64,000 nucleotides of DNA, from assembly GCA_026874595.1 (NCBI GenBank), contig CM049315.1:63423389-63487388 (forward strand), read 5' to 3'. Made by a program: the position numbers and the translations under genes. Of this stretch, positions 11,240 to 22,500 are shown in pieces (position 1 is the first letter of the stretch; each line of letters starts with the position of its first letter). The notes beneath the pieces were generated by a model. That model was given only the letters and a program-made list of their open reading frames with translations. It did not search any database and had not been told where the DNA came from. The DNA is from Sipunculus nudus (Eukaryota; Annelida; Sipuncula; Golfingiida; Sipunculidae).

Positions 11240-13975
11240 CGATAGAAGCGTTTAAATAGCTTCATTATGCCATTTAGAAATTGGTAAAAACGTCGCTCTT
11301 GCGGAAATCAAATCGGTTTTCGCTTAGTACAAGATCGTGTTGTGCAAAAGAGAAGATTAAAATTGCAAAAGAAGCAATTCAGAAGCTCCATTCGGCCATT
11401 AAGAACCGGGTACAAACATCGATCTCGCCGAAATCAGCTAGGTTTTTCCCTAATTCATAATCGTGTGTTGTGCAAAAATTGCAGATTTAAATTGCAAAAG
11501 AAGCAATTCAGAAACTTTATTAGGCCGTTTAGAATCAGATACAAACGTCTTTTACGCCGATATCAGCTCGGTTTTTGCGTAATACAAGACCGTGTTTTGT
11601 GCAAAGATGACCGATTTAAACTGCCAAGGAAGCCTTTTAGAAGCTTCATCAGGCCATCAAAAACCAGTTAGTAACGTCGTTTTTGCTGAAATCAGCTCGA
11701 TTTTTTGTGTAATACAAAATCGTGTGTTGTGCAAAGATGACCGATTTAAACTGCTAAAGAAGCGTTTTAGAAGCTTCATCAGGCCATTAAGAACCAGTTA
11801 GAAACGTCTTTTACGCCGAAATCAGCTCTTTTTTTCGTAATACATGATCGTGATTTGTGCAGAAACGGCTGATTTAAACTGCGATAGAAGCGTTTTAATA
11901 GCTTCATTAGGCCATTTAGAAATTGTTAAAAACGTCGCTTTTGCTGAAATCAGATCGGTTTTCGCTTAGTACAAGATCGTGTTGTGCAAAAGAGAAGATT
12001 AAAATTGCAAAAGAAGCAATTCAGAAGCTCCATTAGGCCATTTAGAACCGGGTACAAACATCGATCTCGCCGAAATCAGCTAGGTTTTTGGCTAATTCAA
12101 GAACGTGTGTTGTGCAAAAATTACAGATTTGAATTGCAAAAGAAGCAATTCAGAAGCTTCATTAGGCCGTTTAGAATCAGATACAAACGTCTTTTACGAC
12201 GAAATCAGCTCGGTTTTTTCGTAATACAAGATCGTGATTTCTGCAGAAACGGCTAATATAAACTGCGATAGAAGCGTTTAAATAGCTTCATTATGCCATT
12301 TAGAAATTGTTAAAAACGTCGCTTTTGCTGAAATCAGATCGGTTTTCGCTTAGTACAAGATCGTGTTGTGCAAAAGAGAAGATTAAAATTGCAAAAGAAG
12401 CAATTCAGAAGCTCCATTAGGCCATTTAGAACCGGGTACAAACATCGATCTCGCCGAAATCAGCTAGGTTTTTCCCTAATTCATAATCGTGTGTTGTGCA
12501 AAAATTGCAGATTTAAATTGCAAAAGAAGCAATTCAGAAACTTTATTAGGCCGTTTAGAATCAGATACAAACGTCTTTTACGCCGATATCAGCTCGGTTT
12601 TTGCGTAATACAAGACCGTGTTTTGTGCAAAGATGACCGATTTAAACTGCCAAGGAAGCCTTTTAGAAGCTTCATCAGGCCATCAAAAACCAGTTAGTAA
12701 CGTCGTTTTTGCTGAAATCAGCTCGATTTTTTGTGTAATACAAAATCGTGTGTTGTGCAAAGATGACCGATTTAAACTGCTAAAGAAGCGTTTTAGAAGC
12801 TTCATCAGGCCATTAAGAACCAGTTAGAAACGTCTTTTACGCCGAAATCAGCTCTTTTTTTCGTAATACATGATCGTGATTTGTGCAGAAACGGCTGATT
12901 TAAACTGCGATAGAAGCGTTTTAATAGCTTCATTAGGCCATTTAGAAATTGTTAAAAACGTCGCTTTTGCTGAAATCAGATCGGTTTTCGCTTAGTACAA
13001 GATCGTGTTGTGCAAAAGAGAAGATTAAAATTGCAAGTGTGGCAATTCAGAAGCTCCATTAGGCCATTTAGAACCGGGTACAAACATCGATCTCGCCGAA
13101 ATCAGCTAGGTTTTTGGCTAATTCAAGAACGTGTGTTGTGCAAAAATTACAGATTTGAATTGCAAAAGAAGCAATTCAGAAGCTTCATTAGGCCGTTTAG
13201 AATCAGATACAAACGTCTTTTACGACGAAATCAGCTCGGTTTTTTCGTAATACAAGATCGTGATTTCTGCAGAAACGGCTAATATAAACTGCGATAGAAG
13301 CGTTTAAATAGCTTCATTATGCCATTTAGAAATTGTTAAAAACGTCGCTTTTGCTGAAATCAGATCGGTTTTCGCTTAGTACAAGATCGTGTTGTGCAAA
13401 AGAGAAGATTAAAATTGCAAAAGAAGCAATTCAGAAGCTCCATTAGGCCATTTAGAACCGGGTACAAACATCGATCTCGCCGAAATCAGCTAGGTTTTTC
13501 CCTAATTCATAATCGTGTGTTGTGCAAAAATTGCAGATTTAAATTGCAAAAGAAGCAATTCAGAAACTTTATTAGGCCGTTTAGAATCAGATACAAACGT
13601 CTTTTACGCCGATATCAGCTCGGTTTTTGCGTAATACAAGACCGTGTTTTGTGCAAAGATGACCGATTTAAACTGCCAAGGAAGCCTTTTAGAAGCTTCA
13701 TCAGGCCATCAAAAACCAGTTAGTAACGTCGTTTTTGCTGAAATCAGCTCGATTTTTTGTGTAATACAAAATCGTGTGTTGTGCAAAGATGACCGATTTA
13801 AACTGCTAAAGAAGCGTTTTAGAAGCTTCATCAGGCCATTAAGAACCAGTTAGAAACGTCTTTTACGCCGAAATCAGCTCTTTTTTTCGTAATACATGAT
13901 CGTGATTTGTGCAGAAACGGCTGATTTAAACTGCGATAGAAGCGTTTTAATAGCTTCATTAGGCCATTTAGAAAT
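11240..13975. repeat. 1,026-bp eight-monomer HOR, about 2.7 tandem copies
   Basis: Identical landmarks recur at 11,342, 12,368 and 13,394, and at 11,984 and 13,010, each step exactly 1,026 bp. Measured between anchors, the middle copy is 12,330-12,456-12,585-12,714-12,844-12,972-13,098-13,227-13,356. The monomers are therefore 126, 129, 129, 130, 128, 126, 129 and 129 bp, which sum to 1,026. A diagnostic feature is CCGATATCAGC (an EcoRV site) in place of CCGAAATCAGC at 11,559, 12,585 and 13,611. The last copy breaks off at ~13,975, where the TTGTTAAAAACG subtype gives way to TTGGTAAAAACG. Copies are nearly identical, which implies recent amplification. Confidence 0.93.
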
Positions 13976-14224
13976 TGGTAAAAACGTCGCTCTTGCTGAA
14001 ATCAGATCGGTTTTCGCGTAATACAACATCGTGTTGTGCAAAATAGAAGATTAAAATTGCAAAAGAAGCAATTCAGAAGCTCCATTAGGCCATTTAGAAC
14101 CGGATACAAACATCCATCTCGCCGAAATCAGCTAGGTTTTTGCCTAATTTAGGAACGTGTGTTGTGCAAAAATTACAGATTTCAATTGCAAAAGAAGCAA
14201 TTCAGAAGCTTCATTAGGCCGTTT

Positions 14225-15897
14225 AGAATCAGATACAAACGTCTTTTACGACGAAATCAGCTCGGTTTTTTCCTAATACAAGATCGTGATTTGTGCAGAA
14301 ACGGCTAATATAAACTGCGATAGAAGCGTTTAAATAGCTTCATTAGGCCATTTAGAAATTGTTAAAAACGTCGCTCTTGCTGAAATCAGATCGGTTTTCG
14401 CGTAGTACAAGATCGTGTCTTGTGCAATGATCACCGATTTAAACTGCGAAAGAAGCCTTTTAGAAGCTTCATCAGGCCATTAAGAACCAGTTAGAAACGT
14501 CGTTTTTGCTGAAATCAGCTCGATTTTTTTGCGTAATGCAAGATCGTGTTTGTGCAAATATTGCAGATTTAAATTGTAAAAGAATCAATTCAGGAGCTTT
14601 ATTAGACCATTTAGATCCAGATACCAACGTTTTTTTCGCCGAAATCAGCTCGTTTTTGCGTAATACAAGACCGTGTTTTGTGCAAAGATAACCGATTTAA
14701 ACTGCCAAGGAAGCCTTTTAGAAGCATCATCAGGCCATTAAGAACCAGTTAGCAACGTCGTTTTTGCTGAAATCAGCTCGATTTTTTGCGTAATACAAAA
14801 TCGTGTGTTGTGCAAAGATGACCGATTTAAACTGCTTAAGAAGCGTTTTAGAAGCTTCATCAGGCCATTGAGAACCAGTTAGAAACGTCTTTTACGCCGA
14901 AATCAGCTCGTTTTTTTCGTAATACAAGATCGTGATTTGTGCAGAAACGGCTGATTTAAACTGCGATAGAAGCGTTTTAATAGCTTCATTAGGCCATTTA
15001 GAAATTGGTAAAATCGTCGCTCTTGCTGAAATCAGATCGGTTTTTGCGTAATATAAGATCGTGTTTTGTGCAAAGATGACCGATTTAAACTGCTAAAGAA
15101 GCGTTTTAGAAGCTTCATCAGGCCACTAAGAACCAGTTAGAAACGTCTTTTACGCCGAAGTCAGCTCGTTTTTTTCGTAATACAAGATCGTGATTTGTGC
15201 AGAAACGGCTGATTTAAACTGCAATAGAAGCGTTTTAATAGCTTCATTAGGCCATTTAGAAATTGGTAAAAACGTCGCTCTTGCTGAAATCAGATCGGTT
15301 TTCGCGTAATACAACATCGTGTTGTGCAAAATAGAAGATTAAAATTGCAAAAGAAGCAATTCAGAAGCTCCATTAGGCCATTTAGAACCGGGTACAAACA
15401 TCGATCTCGCCGAAATCAGATAGGTTTTTGGCTATTTCAGGAACGTGTGTTGTGCAAAAATTACAGATTTCAATTGCAAAAGAAGCAATTCAGAAGCTTC
15501 ATTAGGCCGTTTAGAATCAGATACAAACGTCTTTTACGACGAAATCAGCTCGGTTTTTTCCTAATACAAGACCGTGATTTGTGCAGAAACGGCTGATATA
15601 AACTGCGATAGAAGCGTTTAAATAGCTTCATTAGGCCATTTAGAAATTGTTAAAAACGTCGCTTTTGCTGAAATCAGATCGGTTTGCGCGTAGTACAAGA
15701 TCGTGTTGTGCAAAATAGAAGATTAAAATTGCAAAAGAAGCAATTCAGAAGCTCCATTAGGCCATTTAGAACCTGGTACAAACATCGATCTCGTCTAAAT
15801 CAGATGGGTTTTTTGCCTAATTCATGATCGTGTGTTGTGCAAAAATTGCAGATTTAAATTGCAAAAGAAGCAATTCAGAAGCTTCATTAGGCCGTTT
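14225..15897. repeat. 1,673-bp thirteen-monomer unit, first tandem copy
   Basis: Landmarks 14,506 and 15,324 recur at 16,179 and 16,997, an offset of exactly 1,673 bp or 13 monomers. At ~15,898 a monomer that begins as the TTCATGATCGTG subtype ends as the AATCAGATACAAACGTC subtype and re-enters the sequence seen at ~14,225. This chimeric monomer is the junction expected from unequal crossing-over. The unit includes the GTAATGCAAGATCG / TTAGATCCAGATACC subtype, which also occurs near 748, 29,564, 32,015, 34,329, 36,001 and 61,060. Confidence 0.9.
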
Positions 15898-17570
15898 AGA
15901 ATCAGATACAAACGTCTTTTACGACGAAATCAGCTCGGTTTTTTCCTAATACAAGATCGTGATTTGTGCAGAAACGGCTAATATAAACTGCGATAGAAGC
16001 GTTTAAATAGCTTCATTAGGCCATTTAGAAATTGTTAAAAACGTCGCTCTTGCTGAAATCAGATCGGTTTTCGCGTAGTACAAGATCGTGTCTTGTGCAA
16101 TGATCACCGATTTAAACTGCGAAAGAAGCCTTTTAGAAGCTTCATCAGGCCATTAAGAACCAGTTAGAAACGTCGTTTTTGCTGAAATCAGCTCGATTTT
16201 TTTGCGTAATGCAAGATCGTGTTTGTGCAAATATTGCAGATTTAAATTGTAAAAGAATCAATTCAGGAGCTTTATTAGACCATTTAGATCCAGATACCAA
16301 CGTTTTTTTCGCCGAAATCAGCTCGTTTTTGCGTAATACAAGACCGTGTTTTGTGCAAAGATAACCGATTTAAACTGCCAAGGAAGCCTTTTAGAAGCAT
16401 CATCAGGCCATTAAGAACCAGTTAGCAACGTCGTTTTTGCTGAAATCAGCTCGATTTTTTGCGTAATACAAAATCGTGTGTTGTGCAAAGATGACCGATT
16501 TAAACTGCTTAAGAAGCGTTTTAGAAGCTTCATCAGGCCATTGAGAACCAGTTAGAAACGTCTTTTACGCCGAAATCAGCTCGTTTTTTTCGTAATACAA
16601 GATCGTGATTTGTGCAGAAACGGCTGATTTAAACTGCGATAGAAGCGTTTTAATAGCTTCATTAGGCCATTTAGAAATTGGTAAAATCGTCGCTCTTGCT
16701 GAAATCAGATCGGTTTTTGCGTAATATAAGATCGTGTTTTGTGCAAAGATGACCGATTTAAACTGCTAAAGAAGCGTTTTAGAAGCTTCATCAGGCCACT
16801 AAGAACCAGTTAGAAACGTCTTTTACGCCGAAGTCAGCTCGTTTTTTTCGTAATACAAGATCGTGATTTGTGCAGAAACGGCTGATTTAAACTGCAATAG
16901 AAGCGTTTTAATAGCTTCATTAGGCCATTTAGAAATTGGTAAAAACGTCGCTCTTGCTGAAATCAGATCGGTTTTCGCGTAATACAACATCGTGTTGTGC
17001 AAAATAGAAGATTAAAATTGCAAAAGAAGCAATTCAGAAGCTCCATTAGGCCATTTAGAACCGGGTACAAACATCGATCTCGCCGAAATCAGATAGGTTT
17101 TTGGCTATTTCAGGAACGTGTGTTGTGCAAAAATTACAGATTTCAATTGCAAAAGAAGCAATTCAGAAGCTTCATTAGGCCGTTTAGAATCAGATACAAA
17201 CGTCTTTTACGACGAAATCAGCTCGGTTTTTTCCTAATACAAGACCGTGATTTGTGCAGAAACGGCTGATATAAACTGCGATAGAAGCGTTTAAATAGCT
17301 TCATTAGGCCATTTAGAAATTGTTAAAAACGTCGCTTTTGCTGAAATCAGATCGGTTTGCGCGTAGTACAAGATCGTGTTGTGCAAAATAGAAGATTAAA
17401 ATTGCAAAAGAAGCAATTCAGAAGCTCCATTAGGCCATTTAGAACCTGGTACAAACATCGATCTCGTCTAAATCAGATGGGTTTTTTGCCTAATTCATGA
17501 TCGTGTGTTGTGCAAAAATTGCAGATTTAAATTGCAAAAGAAGCAATTCAGAAGCTTCATTAGGCCGTTT
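15898..17570. repeat. 1,673-bp thirteen-monomer unit, second tandem copy
   Basis: Near-identical repeat of 14,225-15,897. It shares even private variants such as GTGCAAAGATAACCG (14,690 and 16,363) and AGAAGCATCATC (14,722 and 16,395). Macro-repeat copy 2 has only one such unit (29,283-30,955), so the doubling happened after the 15-kb duplication, or one unit was later lost from copy 2. Confidence 0.9.
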
Positions 17571-18360
17571 AGAACCAGATACAAACATCTTTTACGCCGA
17601 AATCAGCTCGGTTTTTGCGTAATACAAGATCGTGTTTTGTGCAAAGATGACCGATTTAAACTGCGAAAGAAGCGTTTTAAAAGCTTCATCAGGCCATTAA
17701 GAACCAGTTAGCAACGTCGTTTTTGCTGAAATCAGTTCGGTTTTTTTTTTTGCGTAATTCAAAATCGTCTGTTGTGCAAAGATGACCGATTTAAACTGCT
17801 AAGGAAGCGTTTTAGAAAGTTCATCAGGCCATCAAAAACCAGTTAGTAACGTCGTTTTTTGCTGAAATCAGCTCGATTTTTTTGCGTAATACAAAATCGT
17901 GTGTTGTGCAAAGATGACCGATTTAAACTGCTAAAGAAGCGTTTTAGAAGCTTCATCAGGCCATTAAGAACCAGTTAAAAAACGTCTTTTACGCCGAAAT
18001 CAGCTCTTTTTTTCGTAATACATGATCGTGATTTGTGCAGAAACGGCTGATTTAAACTGCGATAGAAGCGTTTTAATAGCTTCATTAGGCCATTTAGAAA
18101 TTGGTAAAAACGTCGCTCTTGCTGAAATCAGATCGGTTTTCGCGTAATACAACATCGTGTTGTGCAAAATAGAAGATTAAAATTGCAAAAGAAGCAATTC
18201 AGAAGCTCCATTAGGCCATTTAGAACCGGATACAAACATCCATCTCGCCGAAATCAGCTAGGTTTTTGCCTAATTCAGGAACGTGTGTTGTGCAAAAATT
18301 ACAGATTTCAATTGCAAAAGAAGCAATTCAGAAGCTTCATTAGGCCGTTTAGAACCAGAT

Positions 18361-19561
18361 ACAAACATCTTTTACGCCGAAATCAGCTCGGTTTTTGCGT
18401 AATACAAAATCGTGTGTTGTGCAAAGATGACCGATTTAAACTGCGAGAGAAGAGATTCAATAGCTTCATAAGGCGACTTATAACCCGTTACAACCGTCGT
18501 TTTCGCCGAAATAAGCTCGGTTTTTGCGTAGTACAAGATCGTGTGTTGGGCAAATATCACCGATTAAAACTGCTAAATAAGCATTTTAGAAACTTCATCA
18601 GGCCATTAAGAACCAGTTAGAAACTGCGTTTTTGCTGAAATCAGCTCGATTTTTTTAGCGTAATATAAGATCGTGTTTGTGCAAAAATGACCGATTTAAA
18701 CTGCAAAAGAAGAGTTTAAGAAGCTTCAATAGGCCACTTCAAACCAGTTACAAAGATGTTTTTTTGCCGAAATCGACTCGGATTTTGCGTTATAATAGAT
18801 CATGATTTGTGCAGAAATGGCCAGATTAAACTGCGAAAGAAGCGTTTCAGAAACTTCATTAGGCGACTTAAAACCCGTTACAAAAGTCGTTTTCGCCGCA
18901 GTCAGCTCGGTTTTCGAGTACTACAAGATCGTGAGTTGTGCAAAAATGGCCGTTTAAATTGCAAATGAAGCGTTTTAATAGCTTCATCAGGCCATTTAAA
19001 ACAAGTTACAAACGTCGTTTTTGCCGAAATCAGCAAGGTTTTCGCTTAATACAAGATCGCAGATTTAAATTGCAAAAGAATCAATTCAGGAGCTTTATTA
19101 GGCCATTTAGAACCAGATACCAACGTCTTTTTCGCCGAAATCAGATCGGTTTTTGCGTAATACAAGACCGTGTTTTGTGCAAAGATGACCGATTTCAACT
19201 GCCAAGGAAGCCTTTTAGAAGCTTCATCAGGCCATTAAGAACAAGTTAGCAACGTCGTTTTTGCTGAAATCAGCTCGATTTTTTGCGTAACACAAAATCG
19301 TGTGTTGTGCAAAGATGACCGATTTAAACTGCTAAAGAAGCGTTTTAGAAGCTTCATCAGGCCATTAAGAACCAGTTACAAACGTCTTTTACGCCGAAAT
19401 CAGCTCGTTTTTTTCGTAATACAAGATCGTGATTTGTGAAGAAACGGCTGATTTAAACTGCGATTGAAGCGTTTAAATAGCTTCATTAGGCCATTTAGAA
19501 ATTGGTAAAAACGTCGCTTTTGCTGAAATCAGATCGGTTTTCGCGTAATACAACATCGTGT
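18361..19561. repeat. Divergent-monomer block, occurrence 2
   Basis: Same order of subtypes as 3,180-4,380 at offset 15,181. Small differences are visible, for example an extra T and a C-to-G change near 18,757 and GATTGAAG for GATAGAAG near 19,462. It marks the beginning of macro-repeat copy 2. Confidence 0.85.
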
Positions 19562-22500
19562 TGTGCAAAATAGAAGATTAAAATTGCAAAAGAAGCAATT
19601 CAGAAGCTCCATTAGGCAATTTAGAACCGGGTACAAACATCGATCTCGCCGAAATCAGCTAGGTTTTTGGCTATTTCAGGAACGTGTGTTGTGCAAAAAT
19701 TACAGATTTCAATTGCAAAAGAAGCAATTCAGAAGCTTCATTAGGCCGTTTAGAATCAGATACAAACGTCTTTTACGACGAAATCAGCTCGGTTTTTTCC
19801 TAATACAAGATCGTGATTTGTGCAGAAACGGCTAATATAAACTGCGATAGAAGCGTTTTAATAGCTTCATTATGCCATTTAGAAATTGTTAAAAACGTCG
19901 CTTTTGCTGAAATCAGATCGGTTTTCGCTTAGTACAACATCGTGTTGTGCAAAAAGAGAAGATTAAAATTGCAAAAGAAGAAATTCAGAAGCTCCATTAG
20001 GCCCTTTAGAACCGGGTACAAACATCGATCTCGCCGAAATCAGCTAGGTTTTTCCCTAATTCATGATCGTGTGTTGTGCAAAAATTACAGATTTCAATTG
20101 CAAAAGAAGCAATTCAGAAGCTTCATTAGGCCGTTTAGAATCAGATACAAACGTCTTTTACGACGAAATCAGCTCGGTTTTTTCCTAATACAAGACCGTG
20201 ATTTGTGCAGAAACGGCTGATATAAACTGCGATAGAAGCGTTTAAATAGCTTCATTAGGCCATTTAGAAATTGTTAAAAACGTCGCTTTTGCTGAAATCA
20301 GATCGGTTTGCGCGTAGTACAAGATCGTGTTGTGCAAAATAGAAGATTAAAATTGCAAAAGAAGCAATTCAGAAGCTCCATTAGGCCATTTAGAACCTGG
20401 TACAAACATCGATCTCGTCTAAATCAGATGGGTTTTTTGCCTAATTCATGATCGTGTGTTGTGCAAAAATTGCAGATTTAAATTGCAAAAGAAGCAATTC
20501 AGAAGCTTCATTAGGCCGTTTAGAACCAGATACAAACATCTTTTACGCCGAAATCAGCTCGGTTTTTGCGTAATACAAGATCGTGTTTTGTGCAAAGATG
20601 ACCGATTTAAACTGCGAAAGAAGCGTTTTAAAAGCTTCATCAGGCCATTAAGAACCAGTTAGCAACGTCGTTTTTGCTGAAATCAGTTCGGTTTTTTTTT
20701 GCGTAATTCAAAATCGTCTGTTGTGCAAAGATGACCGATTTAAACTGCTAAGGAAGCGTTTTAGAAAGTTCATCAGGCCATCAAAAACCAGTTAGTAACG
20801 TCGTTTTTGCTGAAATAAGCTCGATTTTTTTGCGTAATACAAAATCGTGTGTTGTGCAAAGATGACCGATTTAAACTGCTAAAGAAGCGTTTTAGAAGCT
20901 TCATCAGGCCATTAAGAACCAGTTAGAAACGTCTTTTACGCCGAAATCAGCTCTTTTTTTCGTAATACATGATCGTGATTTGTGCAGAAACGGCTGATTT
21001 AAACTGCGATAGAAGCGTTTTAATAGCTTCATTAGGCCATTTAGAAATTGGTAAAAACGTCGCTCTTGCTGAAATTAGATCGGTTTTCGCGTAATACAAC
21101 ATCGTGTTGTGCAAAATAGAAGATTAAAATTGCAAAAGAAGCAATTCAGAAGCTCCATTAGGCCATTTAGAACCGGATACAAACATCCATCTCGCCGAAA
21201 TCAGCTAGGTTTTTGCCTAATTCAGGAACGTGTGTTGTGCAAAAATTACAGATTTCAATTGCAAAAGAAGCAATTCAGAAGCTTCATTAGGCCGTTTAGA
21301 ATCAGATACAAACGTCTTTTACGACGAAATCAGCTCGGTTTTTTCCTAATACAAGATCGTGATTTGTGCAGAAACGGCTAATATAAACTGCGATAGAAGC
21401 GTTTAAATAGCTTCATCAGGCCGTTAAGAACCAGTTAGAAACGTCGTTTTTGCTGAAATCAGCTCGATTTTTTGCGTAATGCAAGATCGTGTTTGTGCAA
21501 ATATTGCAGATTTAAATTGTAAAAGAATCAATTCAGGAGCTTTATTAGACCATTTAGATCCAGATACCAACGTCTTTTTCGCCGAAATCAGCTCGTTTTT
21601 GCGTAATACAAGACCGTGTTTTGTGCAAAGATGACCGATTTAAACTGCCAAGGAAGCCTTTTAGAAGCTTCATCAGGCCATTAAGAACCAGTTAGCAACG
21701 TCGTTTTTGCTGAAATCAGCTCGATTTTTTGCGTAATACAAAATCGTGTGTTGTGCAAAGATGACCGATTTAAACTGCTTAAGAAGCGTTTTAGAAGCTT
21801 CATCAGGCCATTGAGAACCAGTTAGAAACGTCTTTTACGCCGAAATCAGCTCGTTTTTTTCGTAATACAAGATCGTGATTTGTGCAGAAACGGCTGATTT
21901 AAACTGCGATAGAAGCGTTTTAATAGCTTCATTAGGCCATTTAGAAATTGGTAAAATCGTCGCTCTTGCTGAAATCAGATCGGTTTTTGCGTAATACAAG
22001 ATCGTGTTTTGTGCAAAGATGACCGATTTAAACTGCTAAAGAAGCGTTTTAGAAGCTTCATCAGGCCACTAAGAACCAGTTAGAAACGTCTTTTACGCCG
22101 AAGTCAGCTCGTTTTTTTCGTAATACAAGATCGTGATTTGTGCAGAAACGGCTGATTTAAACTGCAATAGAAGCGTTTTAATAGCTTCATTAGGCCATTT
22201 AGAAATTGGTAAAAACGTCGCTCTTGCTGAAATCAGATCGGTTTCGCGTAATACAACATCGTGTTGTGCAAAATAGAAGATTAAAATTGCAAAAGAAGCA
22301 ATTCAGAAGCTCCATTAGGCCATTTAGAACCGGGTACAAACATCGATCTCGCCGAAATCAGATAGGTTTTTGGCTATTTCAGGAACGTGTGTTGTGCAAA
22401 AATTACAGATTTCAATTGCAAAAGAAGCAAATCAGAAGCTTCATTAGGCCGTTTAGAATCAGATACAAACGTCTTTTACGACGAAATCAGCTCGGTTTTT

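Larger units (their letters stand above)
3171..18350. repeat. ~15.2-kb macro-repeat, copy 1
   Basis: Sequence from ~3,171 onwards recurs about 15,181 bp later: landmarks 3,757, 4,382, 4,761, 5,275 and 5,928 pair with 18,938, 19,563, 19,942, 20,456 and 21,109. The offset falls to 15,051-15,052 from 7,154, rises to 15,058 from 11,265, and stays there until ~15,890. The unit is about 118 monomers. It contains the 1,026-bp HOR (11,240-13,975) and two tandem 1,673-bp units (14,225-17,570). By eye most differences between the copies are isolated substitutions and T-tract length changes, so the duplication looks young. The boundaries are placed where pairing starts and could slip by a monomer. Confidence 0.85.
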
